Assembly (NCBI RefSeq): GCF_003985125.1
Contig: NZ_ML133566.1
Span: 372,001 to 436,000 of the forward strand
DNA from: Rhizobium phaseoli
Lineage (GTDB): Bacteria > Pseudomonadota > Alphaproteobacteria > Rhizobiales > Rhizobiaceae
Length of the DNA: 64,000 bases
Direction: 5' to 3'
Shown one piece after another: positions 57,592 to 64,000 of this stretch (positions are counted from its first letter, which is position 1; each line of letters begins with the position of its first letter). Position numbers and translations under genes: made by a program. The notes below the pieces were generated by a model. The model worked only from the letters and a program-made list of their open reading frames with translations, was not told where the DNA came from and ran no database searches.

Positions 57592-57984
57592 CTATTGCTC
57601 GGCCGGGAAGTCTCTCTCAAAGTCCTCCTTTTCTTTCTTCCCGTACGCGGCTGAGTAATAGCCGCTGCAGATCAGATAAGAGCACTCATCCGGGTCGCCC
57701 ATTTCCCATCCAGGCAGGCAGGTTACCACGCGCTGGAATTTTTCATTGCAAAGGCCGTGGTTTGCCAAGAGCCGCGGCTCGTTTCCGAAATACGCGCTTA
57801 TGGCTTTCTGGCGAGTCCATGCAGGAACGACTTTCCAATCAGCGGCGCCGCCCTCAGCGCTGACATTGCCGGTCGCACAGAGCGACCAGTTGGAAATCAC
57901 GACCGGCTGATCGCAGGCAAAAGCCTGGACGGCGCTTCCCAGCAAGATCGAAACCAGTGCCAGCAGCCGCTGGCCATGGACCAT
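57592..57984 (-). CDS. Hypothetical exported protein
   Basis: 130 residues from the ATG at 57984, chosen because AAGGAGAAGG lies upstream; earlier in-frame starts exist to 58050. N-terminal signal peptide VHGQRLLALVSILLGSAVQA then FACDQP. The mature part has six or so Cys residues (ACDQP, LCATG, LCNEK, TCLPG, ECSYLIC), suggesting disulfides. No family recognised. It is next to the methyltransferase-like gene in the same AT-richer islet. Confidence 0.65.
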   Translation of the reverse strand: MVHGQRLLALVSILLGSAVQAFACDQPVVISNWSLCATGNVSAEGGAADWKVVPAWTRQKAISAYFGNEPRLLANHGLCNEKFQRVVTCLPGWEMGDPDECSYLICSGYYSAAYGKKEKEDFERDFPAEQ

Positions 57985-58281
57985 CGCGCCCTTCTCCTTC
58001 ATGCCGAACTTTCGCATCCTGGCCTCCAACCGTGTGCAATTGCCTGTCACCGTCTGACCGGATCAGGTGACATCAAACGAGCTAAGATTATTTTCCTAGT
58101 TCATGAAACGTTCTTACGCTAGATTGCGCCCCGCTGCAACCATGGAATGTCGAATGTCGAAGAATATTGTAACGAGTAGCAATGTCGCCACCTGGACCGG
58201 TCGTTCCCTCCGCAGGCGTGAGAAAACGAGTTCTTCTGTCCTCTCTCGCAAGGACGGGTTGGCAGCCGAGGTGAGGGTCTG

Positions 58282-58869
58282 ATGGCGGAATTCAACCCTC
58301 GTGACAACAGCCGCACCAGTGCCGGCAAAACGCGGTCGCTCGTGCGCAAACATACTGCGCCGCCGAGCGGAGGCGATGACGGCAGCCTTCGCTGGCAATG
58401 GTTGACGATCGAGCTGCCGGAATCGCCGGCGTTCACGTCGCTGAGCGCGAATGCCAGCCGCGCCTTCTTCCGCATCATCATCGAGCACACCGCCCAAGCC
58501 GCCCTGGCAAATGGCCGGCTGGTCGTCACCCATCCGCAGTTCGTCTCTTACGGCGTCACCGGCGAATATGTCGCCGATGCCCTCGACGAACTGGCCTACA
58601 AGGGCCTCACCAAGGTTCGCCGCGGCCGGGCGGGCAGCGGTGTCGCGCATCCGAACCTCTTCACGCTGACCTTTGTCGGTGACCATGAAGGCGCACCGCC
58701 CACGAACGATTGGCGGCGCTGCACGGCGGAGAGGTGCCGAAAGTGGTCGGAGATTGACCGCAAGCTTGCCGCCGACAAACGCGGGCGGGTCGGCAGGAAG
58801 AAAAAAACGCCACTTCGGGATCCCGAAATTCCCCCGCTTCGAGATCCCGAAATTCGCCGCGCCTCGTGA
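58282..58869 (+). CDS. Hypothetical winged-helix-like protein with tandem C-terminal repeat
   Basis: 195 residues. The region FTSLSANASRAFFRIIIEHT to KGLTKVRRGRAGSG looks like a winged-helix or replication-initiation-like DNA-binding domain, as in phage or plasmid proteins. The basic C-terminus repeats PLRDPEI twice, which coincides with two near-identical DNA palindromes (58814-58827 and 58838-58851). Function not established. GGTGAGG site upstream. Confidence 0.65.
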   Translation: MAEFNPRDNSRTSAGKTRSLVRKHTAPPSGGDDGSLRWQWLTIELPESPAFTSLSANASRAFFRIIIEHTAQAALANGRLVVTHPQFVSYGVTGEYVADALDELAYKGLTKVRRGRAGSGVAHPNLFTLTFVGDHEGAPPTNDWRRCTAERCRKWSEIDRKLAADKRGRVGRKKKTPLRDPEIPPLRDPEIRRAS

Positions 58870-58930
58870 GCGCTCGGGGCGAGGAAAGAGTCAATGATTT
58901 CAGTGCCGCAACCAATTTCGGGATTCCGCA
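58814..58930. promoter_or_regulatory. Three related TTCGGGATCCCGAA-type palindromes
   Basis: A perfect 14-bp palindrome TTCGGGATCCCGAA at 58814-58827, a near copy TTCGAGATCCCGAA at 58838-58851 (24 bases on) and a degenerate inverted-type copy (TTCGGGATTCCGCA) at 58917-58930, just before a TATATA-containing stretch. They may be binding sites for the protein encoded across the first two. Confidence 0.45.
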
Positions 58931-59091
58931 GTGCTATATAGATTCTGGTGGGGAGTGCCTCATGAACCCGCAAGATCGGATCAGAAGCCAGCAGCGCAGG
59001 TGCCTGCTGCGGGCATGCCTAGTTTCGCGCAACCTTGCGGGTGTATCCGCGAGCGTGACGATGTTTGACGCGCTTTCGGCCGGAGGAATGC

Positions 59092-59412
59092 ATGGCGATG
59101 GGAATTTTTCGGGCTGTCGGCGCCGTGGCCTTGATGGCGGCTCTTGCCGGCTGCATCGACCATGCCAACGAGCCGGTGCTGTTGGCCGTCGGCGTGCCGG
59201 TCAATCCGCCGGCCGTTGCACACAGCCTGTGCATGACCGACGGCAATGCCATGTATGACGAGGCGAAGCGCCAGTACGAGCTGCGCGCCCAGCTGACCGG
59301 ATATGCGCAGGCCGATGCGCTGGAAGCGGAAACGATTGCTCGCGCCGCCGCCCATCGCCAATATGTCGCCTGCCTCTCCGGCCAGGGCTACCGCACATTA
59401 TACGCGAATTGA
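59092..59412 (+). CDS. Small lipoprotein
   Basis: 106 residues from the ATG at 59092 (GGAGG five bases upstream; a TTG at 59065 is open too). The N-terminus MAMGIFRAVGAVALMAALAGC ends in a lipobox (LAGC). The mature protein is charged and helical with a C-terminal CLSGQGYRTLYAN. It would be an inner- or outer-membrane-anchored lipoprotein (LspA substrate). No family recognised. Confidence 0.75.
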   Translation: MAMGIFRAVGAVALMAALAGCIDHANEPVLLAVGVPVNPPAVAHSLCMTDGNAMYDEAKRQYELRAQLTGYAQADALEAETIARAAAHRQYVACLSGQGYRTLYAN

Positions 59413-59603
59413 GAACAGAGAATTCATGATTCCTGGCCGGCCCCCTCGGCGCCCTTCGCCTGATTGCGGCTTTTCACATTTTTTCGCGATAAGGTCACGC
59501 CGGATCGCCTGCAATCACGAGTTTCGGAAGCCGCGCGTGATCGCGGAACCCCACCCTTCACAACGGCATTTTCGCAGGGTAAATCCACGAAGGAGGGTTT
59601 ATC

Positions 59604-59987
59604 ATGAAGATACTCAGTCTTGCCCCTTTGACCGCCGCCCTCGGCACCCTTGTCGCCCTCGCGGCGATCGCTCCGGCTGCGGCCGCGCCCGTGCCGACAC
59701 TTCGGCCGCCCATCGTCTCGCCAAGCCTTTCAGACGCGAAAACGGTGCAATATAAGGCACATGCCGGCACCTGGCACGGCTATCGGGGCTTTGCCACGGA
59801 ACGTCCCGGCACCCGCCGCCATTCCGATGGCTATTGGTATCCGCTGGCCGCTTTCGGCGTCGAACCCGGCACGACCGGCTCGATCATCCGCCAGCCCGTG
59901 AACAGGCCGGCGGCTCCGACAATGTGCAACCCTACGTTTTCGGGGTCGATCGGTTCCGGCAGCATGCCCTGCGATAACGGCTATTGA
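59604..59987 (+). CDS. Small exported hypothetical protein (TTGSI/C-terminal Cys type)
   Basis: 127 residues. Strong AAGGAGG site. Signal peptide MKILSLAPLTAALGTLVALA then AIAPAAA-AP. The mature chain has TTGSIIRQ and ends with two Cys (MCNPTFSGSIGSGSMPCDNGY). A shorter neighbour at 60144 shares this plan, so the two are likely paralogous. No known domain. Confidence 0.75.
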   Translation: MKILSLAPLTAALGTLVALAAIAPAAAAPVPTLRPPIVSPSLSDAKTVQYKAHAGTWHGYRGFATERPGTRRHSDGYWYPLAAFGVEPGTTGSIIRQPVNRPAAPTMCNPTFSGSIGSGSMPCDNGY

Positions 59988-60000
59988 GCCGGCAAAGGAA

Positions 60001-60027
60001 AGAGGCGGCGACGAGCCGCCTCTCTCT
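60001..60027 (+). terminator. Terminator between the two small exported-protein genes
   Basis: AGAGGCGGC (60001-60009), loop GACGA and GCCGCCTCT (60015-60023), then CTCTCG. It is 13 bases after the stop. Confidence 0.65.
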
Positions 60028-60143
60028 CGATCAGGGCGCCCGCTCACAGAGTCGTGACCCCTGTTGCAGTGCCGTAGTATGTGACAGATCCGCTTCCTAA
60101 CTCGTCGGCGTAAATTCCCCGAAATCCTCCCAAGGAGACGATC

Positions 60144-60443
60144 ATGATCACGACGTTCAAGAGCGGCCTGGCGGCTGCGGTCATCGGCGCGATGCTCGGC
60201 CTTTCCTCGTTCTCGGCCGAAGCGGCTCCCCTCCAGTCGAGTGCGGCGCAGCAGGGCGCGGTCAAGCAGCCGGTTGCCCAGCAAGAATCCCAGGTGCAGC
60301 ACGACAGGCGCACCACCGGTTCGATCGGCGAGCGCCGCCCCGATACCATGGCTTCACCTTACATGATGAACCCGAAGAAGCCGCTGAACATGGATTGCAA
60401 GCTCGGCTTCAACCCGACAAGCAGCTCCGGCTGCAACTATTGA
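60144..60443 (+). CDS. Small exported hypothetical protein, second member
   Basis: 99 residues. CAAGGAG site. Signal peptide MITTFKSGLAAAVIGAMLGL then SSFSAEA-AP. It carries RRTTGSIGERR and ends MDCKLGFNPTSSSGCNY with two Cys, the same layout as the protein at 59604. Both are flanked by terminators, so they are separate transcripts. Confidence 0.75.
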   Translation: MITTFKSGLAAAVIGAMLGLSSFSAEAAPLQSSAAQQGAVKQPVAQQESQVQHDRRTTGSIGERRPDTMASPYMMNPKKPLNMDCKLGFNPTSSSGCNY

Positions 60444-60458
60444 GGCCCTGCGATCGGG

Positions 60459-60490
60459 AAAAGGGGCGGCTTCCGGGCCGCCCCTTTTCT
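60459..60490 (+). terminator. Rho-independent terminator after the second exported-protein gene
   Basis: AAAAGGGGCGGC (60459-60470), loop TTCCGG and GCCGCCCCTTTT (60477-60488), then CT. It is 15 bases after the stop; the run of T closes the stem. Confidence 0.85.
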
Positions 60491-60663
60491 ATGAGGACGC
60501 TGGCCGGAGATAGCCACGGATGCGGAAACAGGCCGGACGCCGATGGAAAAATCGTCGCAAACGCCGACATACACAGGCGATTGACGTCCCTGCCTTGGAA
60601 TTGCCATGCTGGCCGCGATGGTCGCATTGATACTCAATTGAATTTCAGACAGGTGGAACAGTC

Positions 60664-61332
60664 ATGACCGCAAAGGCTGCATGCTCCGATTTCCTGCATT
60701 TTTTCCGCTCCTGGATCAGCAACCCGCTTCGGGTGGCGGCGATCGCGCCGTCGGGTGATTCCCTGGCCAGAATCATGACCAGCGAAATTGCCGCGCTGGA
60801 TGGGCCGATCATCGAGCTCGGCCCGGGCACCGGCGTGTTCACCCGGGCGCTGCTCGCCCGCGGCGTCAGCGAGGCCGATCTCACCCTGATCGAATATGGG
60901 CCTGAATTTATTGACGCGCTGCAGGCGCGGTTCCCGGCGGCGCGTGTATTGCAGATGGATGCCGCCCACCTTGCCCAGGCCGATATTTTCGAGGACGAAC
61001 CGGTCGGCGCCGTCATCAGCGGCCTGCCGCTTCTGTCCATGTCGCCGCGCAAAATCGCCTCGATCCTTGCCGGCGTCTTCACCTATATGCGGCCGGGCGG
61101 GGCGGTCTATCAGTTCACCTATGGCCCGCGCTGCCCGGTGCCGCGGCCGATCCTCGACCGCCTCGGCCTGAAGGCCGTGCGCATCGGCGGCACGGTCCGT
61201 AACCTGCCGCCTGCCTCCGTCTACCGCATTTCCCGCCGCAAGCCGCTCGAACTCTCGCGCGAGCGCCTGCGATATCGGGACAGCGACCCCGACATCGACG
61301 TCGCCGCCTTTTCCGGCGAAACAGGCGGCTGA
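60664..61332 (+). CDS. PmtA-like phospholipid N-methyltransferase
   Basis: 222 residues. N-terminal amphipathic region (DFLHFFRSWISNPLRVAAIA PSG style) and the SAM motif IIELGPGTGVFTRALLARGV, then ISGLPLLSMSP in the place of the active-site segment. These are family signatures of the PmtA class that methylates phosphatidylethanolamine toward phosphatidylcholine. I cannot tell which of several rhizobial PmtA-like paralogues it is, so a symbol is withheld. GGTGGA site upstream. Confidence 0.8.
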   Translation: MTAKAACSDFLHFFRSWISNPLRVAAIAPSGDSLARIMTSEIAALDGPIIELGPGTGVFTRALLARGVSEADLTLIEYGPEFIDALQARFPAARVLQMDAAHLAQADIFEDEPVGAVISGLPLLSMSPRKIASILAGVFTYMRPGGAVYQFTYGPRCPVPRPILDRLGLKAVRIGGTVRNLPPASVYRISRRKPLELSRERLRYRDSDPDIDVAAFSGETGG

Positions 61333-61580
61333 ACAGCAGGCGAAACGCAAGCGCCGCCGGCATTCCTATCGCCGCTCCGGCGCCATCCCTGTTATCTCCA
61401 TGGCGCCGTCCTATATCTCAAGCGTCCCAGCGGCCGCTTGCCTGCTGCTGCTGCGGCCAGCTCGTTACCATCGGCCTCGCCAGGGCGGGCAGACATGCGC
61501 GTTTGCGGCGACTGGATCCAGGCGGCTTTCGGCCTTCCAGCTGACGTTCAACCATTCCATTGACCAAGAGAGGAAAGATC
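61333..61580. other. Intergenic region before the aldo/keto reductase
   Basis: A 248-base gap. An open frame at 61400-61699 overlaps the next gene and is not supported. No clear promoter was seen. Confidence 0.4.
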
Positions 61581-62462
61581 ATGGCCAGTCACAACGCAGC
61601 CAAGTCAGGCACTTTCAGGATCGGCGGCGAGATCGAGGTCAATCGTCTCGGTTTCGGCGCCATGCGCGTCACCGGCAAGGGCATCTGGGGCGAGCCTGAA
61701 GATCACGCCGAATCCATCCGCACACTGAAGCGCCTGCCGGAGCTCGGCGTCAATTTCATCGATACGGCCGATTCCTACGGCCCCGACGTTTCCGAATGGC
61801 TGATCAAGGAGGCGCTGCATCCTTATGGCGGCAAGTCCGTGGTCGCCACCAAGGGCGGCTTGACCCGCCACGGCCCCGACATCTGGCTGCCGGTCGGCCG
61901 TCCGGAATATCTGATCCAGCAGGCGCATAAGAGCCTGCGCAATCTCGGGGTCGAGCAGATCGATCTCTGGCAGCTGCACCGCATCGATGCGAAAGTGCCG
62001 GCCAGGGAGCAGTTCGATGCGATCAAGTCGCTGCTCGATGCCGGCCTCATCCGCCATGCCGGCTTGAGCGAAGTCTCCGTCGCCGAGATCGAGGCGGCCT
62101 CGAAGCACTTCAAGGTCGCCACCGTCCAGAACCGCTATAATCTCGTCGATCGCACCAGCGAGGACGTGCTCGATTATTGCGCCAAGCACAATATCGGCTT
62201 CATCCCCTGGTATCCGCTGGCCGCCGGCGACCTCGCCAAATCAGGCTCGCTGCTCGACACGATCGCCAAAAAGCACAATGCCGCGCCGAGCCAGATCGCG
62301 CTCGCCTGGGTGCTGAAGCGCAGCCCTGTCATGCTGCCGATCCCCGGCACCTCCAAGGTCAAGCACCTGGAAGAAAACGTCGCGGCCGTCGACATCGCGC
62401 TGTCGGATGATGAGTTCTCGGCGCTGGATGCCGAAGGCCGGAAGCTGTTCAAGGCGGCTTAA
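61581..62462 (+). CDS. Aldo/keto reductase
   Basis: 293 residues from the ATG at 61581 (GAGAGGAAAG site); the frame is open to 61560. AKR motifs: [20 protein letters not shown] (catalytic Asp/Tyr), [10 protein letters not shown] (Lys), DLWQLHRID (His) and the coenzyme region [21 protein letters not shown]-dependent reduction of aldehydes/ketones; substrate unknown. Confidence 0.93.
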   Translation: MASHNAAKSGTFRIGGEIEVNRLGFGAMRVTGKGIWGEPEDHAESIRTLKRLPELGVNFIDTADSYGPDVSEWLIKEALHPYGGKSVVATKGGLTRHGPDIWLPVGRPEYLIQQAHKSLRNLGVEQIDLWQLHRIDAKVPAREQFDAIKSLLDAGLIRHAGLSEVSVAEIEAASKHFKVATVQNRYNLVDRTSEDVLDYCAKHNIGFIPWYPLAAGDLAKSGSLLDTIAKKHNAAPSQIALAWVLKRSPVMLPIPGTSKVKHLEENVAAVDIALSDDEFSALDAEGRKLFKAA

Positions 62463-62499
62463 GGGGGCGACGGCAGCCAGTGAGAGTGCGCTTGGCTTG

Positions 62500-62668
62500 C
62501 CCTTCACCCTAACCCTCTCCCCGTAAAACGGGGCGAGGGGACGTGCCATGCGGGACGTTGGCGGGGGACGGAAAGATCGCGCCGTGTCCCTTCTCCCCGC
62601 AAGCGGGGGTCCGAAGGGTCGAGACCAGTGGCTCGACGCCGGTCGGTGGCGGCAGCCGGATGAGGGGC
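62500..62668. repeat. GC-rich intergenic repeat (CCCTCTCCCCG type)
   Basis: Contains CCCTCTCCCCG/CGGGGCGAGGGG and CTTCTCCCCGC/GCGGGG palindromic segments and ends at CGGATGAGGGG. These patterns recur in rhizobial intergenic regions. The boundaries are approximate, and no second copy lies in this window. Confidence 0.6.
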
Positions 62669-62823
62669 GACCCGCGCGGCCTCATTTTTCAGCAGAATTT
62701 GACCATCCGGTCAAAGATGCCGCAAAATGAGGCGGCGGTCTGGTGTTTTGAGGGCAAGCATTGCGCTGGATGCATTGCTGCATTGCGGTATTTTCGCTAT
62801 TCCCGATCAAATGGATGGGCTAT

Positions 62824-62829
62824 CTATAT
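62824..62829 (+). promoter_or_regulatory. -10 box of the small RNA
   Basis: CTATAT, the usual rhizobial -10, lies about five bases before the first hairpin. A -35 box 17 bases upstream is not clear. Confidence 0.5.
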
Positions 62830-62833
62830 CTCC

Positions 62834-62954
62834 GTAAGCAGCGCACTCCTCCTCCCAGCGCTCTTACATCGGACTGACAACACTCCTCCTCCCAGTTGTC
62901 AGTCAGGATCAAGAGCCTGGCGCACCTCCTCCCGCGCCAGGCTCTTTTCTTTTT
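62834..62954 (+). ncRNA. aR14/NfeR1-like small RNA with three CCTCCTCCC loops
   Basis: Three hairpins in a row. H1 62834-62867: GTAAG/CTTAC and AGCGC/GCGCT with a bulged C. H2 62872-62904: a perfect 10-bp stem GACTGACAAC/GTTGTCAGTC. H3 62911-62946: a perfect 13-bp stem AAGAGCCTGGCGC with loop ACCTCCTCCC, followed by TTCTTTTT, so it is also the terminator. H1 and H2 share the identical 13-base loop ACTCCTCCTCCCA. CCTCCTCCC is anti-Shine-Dalgarno and could bind ribosome-binding sites of mRNAs. The layout matches aR14-family RNAs (S. meliloti NfeR1) and the wider CCUCCUCCC-motif RNAs. A CTATAT -10 box at 62824-62829 puts the start near 62834. Confidence 0.88.
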
Positions 62955-63057
62955 CCCAGCAGGTTCTTCACCTCACGCGGTTTGACTCGGCGAGCGTCGT
63001 CGGACTATTTGAACGGGCGCCCCTCTGTCCGATGCGCGCACCGGTTGGAGTTTGGTC

Positions 63058-64000
63058 ATGATCGGCAAATGGCGCGCCCCGCATGCGGCCCTGACAGGTC
63101 TTCTGGTTGCAACGCTTGTGCTCGCCGGCTGCGGCGGCAGGCCGGTCGGCGTCATGCAGGCGGCCGGCACGGTGCCGCCCGGCACCTCGAAGGTCGATCT
63201 CTTGGTGGCGACGACGCGGGCTGCCGACGACAATCCCGCCGTGCTTTTCTCCGGCGAACGCGGCACCGGGCTCACCGTCAATGCCGTCGATGTCTCCATT
63301 CCGCCGGATGCCAATCGCAAGGTCGGCCAGGTGCAATGGCCAAAGCGCTTGCCGGCCGACCCGTTGCGCGATTTCGTCACCGTCTCCGTCGATCCGCTCG
63401 AAGGCGAGCGGGCGGGCGAGCGCTGGCTGAAGGGCCATATGCCAAAAAGCCGCCGCGTGCTGGTCTTCGTGCACGGTTTCAACAATCGGTACGAGGATGC
63501 CGTCTACCGCTTCGCCCAGATCGTCCATGATTCGCATGCCGACGTCGCCCCTGTCGTCTTCACCTGGCCGTCGCGCGCCAGCATCTTCGATTACAATTAC
63601 GACAAGGAAAGCACCAACTATTCCCGCGACGCGCTGGAGGAGCTGCTGACCCGCACCGCCGCCAATCCCGCCGTCAGCGACATCACCATCATGGCGCATT
63701 CGATGGGCACCTGGCTCACCGTCGAAGCGCTCAGGCAGATGGCGATCCGCAACGGCCAGGTGGCCGGCAAGATCAACAATGTCATCCTCGCCTCGCCGGA
63801 TCTCGATGTCGACGTCTTCGGCCGCCAGTTCGCAAGCCTCGGCAAGGACAAGCCGCATTTCACCATCTTCGTCTCGCAGGACGATCGCGCCTTGGCGCTG
63901 TCGCGGCGCATCTCCGGCAATATCGACCGCCTCGGCCAGATCGACCCCTCGGCCGAGCCTTATCGCAGCAAGCTCGAAGCGGCCGGCATCACCGTGCTCG
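63058..64000 (+). CDS. DUF900-type alpha/beta-hydrolase lipoprotein (cut by window edge)
   Basis: At least 314 residues, open to the window end. Start at ATG 63058 (GGAG site). A lipoprotein signal peptide ends LLVATLVLAGCGG. The hydrolase part has VLVFVHGFNNRYEDAVYRFA (oxyanion region), FTWPSRASIFDYNYDKES and the nucleophile elbow IMAHSMGTWLTVEAL. This is the DUF900 esterase/lipase-like family; substrate unknown. Confidence 0.85.
   Translation, partial: MIGKWRAPHAALTGLLVATLVLAGCGGRPVGVMQAAGTVPPGTSKVDLLVATTRAADDNPAVLFSGERGTGLTVNAVDVSIPPDANRKVGQVQWPKRLPADPLRDFVTVSVDPLEGERAGERWLKGHMPKSRRVLVFVHGFNNRYEDAVYRFAQIVHDSHADVAPVVFTWPSRASIFDYNYDKESTNYSRDALEELLTRTAANPAVSDITIMAHSMGTWLTVEALRQMAIRNGQVAGKINNVILASPDLDVDVFGRQFASLGKDKPHFTIFVSQDDRALALSRRISGNIDRLGQIDPSAEPYRSKLEAAGITVL

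Larger units (their letters stand above)
62463..63057. other. 595-base intergenic region with repeat and small RNA
   Basis: Holds a GC-rich repeat (62500-62668), an AT-rich promoter-like stretch near 62800-62830 and the three-hairpin RNA at 62834-62954. No protein gene is supported; an open frame spanning 62543-63061 is the RNA and repeat. Confidence 0.7.

Noticed and set aside
56651..58281. Integration site pair at tRNA-Arg
   Set aside because: I looked for a second copy of the tRNA 3' end downstream and found none, and there is no integrase gene; the islet idea rests on composition and content only.
58962..59258. Rightward open frame with a GGGGAG site before a start at 58962
   Set aside because: It overlaps the lipoprotein gene at 59092 for most of its length and its peptide is Arg/Gly/Cys-rich without a domain. 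It is possible but unsupported.
61400..61699. Open frame before the aldo/keto reductase
   Set aside because: It overlaps that gene in another frame, with no start signal or motif.
62834..62954. A CRISPR-like reading of the repeated CCTCCTCCC units
   Set aside because: The units are loops of different-length hairpins, not constant repeats with spacers, and there are no cas genes.

Overview
The window is chromosomal DNA from an alphaproteobacterium of the Rhizobium etli / R. leguminosarum group. The evidence is the high G+C coding style, the order murJ-glnD-hyp-mutS // tme, the ornithine-lipid gene olsB, the block sppA-ihfB-lapA // lptC-lptA-lptB-rpoN-(EamA)-hpf-ptsN, a soluble globin-coupled chemoreceptor, and several rhizobial intergenic palindromic repeats. 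Species is inferred from gene content and order; no search could be run.

Layout. 1-6.4 kb: a leftward run of murJ (cut by the window edge), glnD, a small unknown gene and mutS. 6.5-10 kb: malic enzyme (tme) and an AraC regulator, rightward. 10-15.9 kb: leftward olsB, a hybrid histidine kinase, then a tightly overlapping trio (SAM methyltransferase, SpoU/TrmH methyltransferase, lspA). 16-19 kb: a repeat element, a CoxG-like protein and a GNAT acetyltransferase, then leftward sppA, ihfB, lapA. 19.2-25.6 kb: LPS export genes lptC-lptA-lptB, rpoN, a drug/metabolite permease, hpf and ptsN. 25.6-32.2 kb: a dCache chemoreceptor, a ribokinase-family kinase and rmuC (leftward), then a globin-coupled chemoreceptor. 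32.3-35.3 kb: def-fmt-truA with a toxin-antitoxin pair between def and fmt. 35.3-38.1 kb: dapD-dapE-membrane protein. 38.3-44.5 kb: a LOG-family protein, an EF-hand protein, a 212-bp inverted-repeat element, a HAD phosphatase, a BchE-like radical SAM protein, ada and a PEP-mutase-family protein. 44.5-52.4 kb: an FMN alpha-hydroxyacid dehydrogenase, argB, an ECF sigma / anti-sigma / fasciclin cassette, then engB, yidC, rnpA and rpmH. 52.8-56.5 kb: a chemoreceptor and an orphan histidine kinase. 56.6-64 kb: tRNA-Arg(ACG), a small DNA methyltransferase-like islet, small secreted proteins, a PmtA-like methyltransferase, an aldo/keto reductase, an apparent small RNA with three CCTCCTCCC loops, and a truncated lipoprotein hydrolase.

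Functionally most of the window is housekeeping: nitrogen signalling (glnD, rpoN, ptsN), envelope building (murJ, lptCAB, lspA, yidC, olsB, PmtA-like), translation (def, fmt, truA, rpmH, rnpA, engB, hpf) and amino-acid synthesis (dapD/E, argB). Accessory material sits between or inside these conserved blocks. The most notable pieces are the CCTCCTCCC hairpin RNA at 62834-62954 (aR14/NfeR1-like), the toxin-antitoxin pair with its palindromic operator inside def-fmt, the sigma/anti-sigma/fasciclin cassette, and at least six repeat or palindrome elements.
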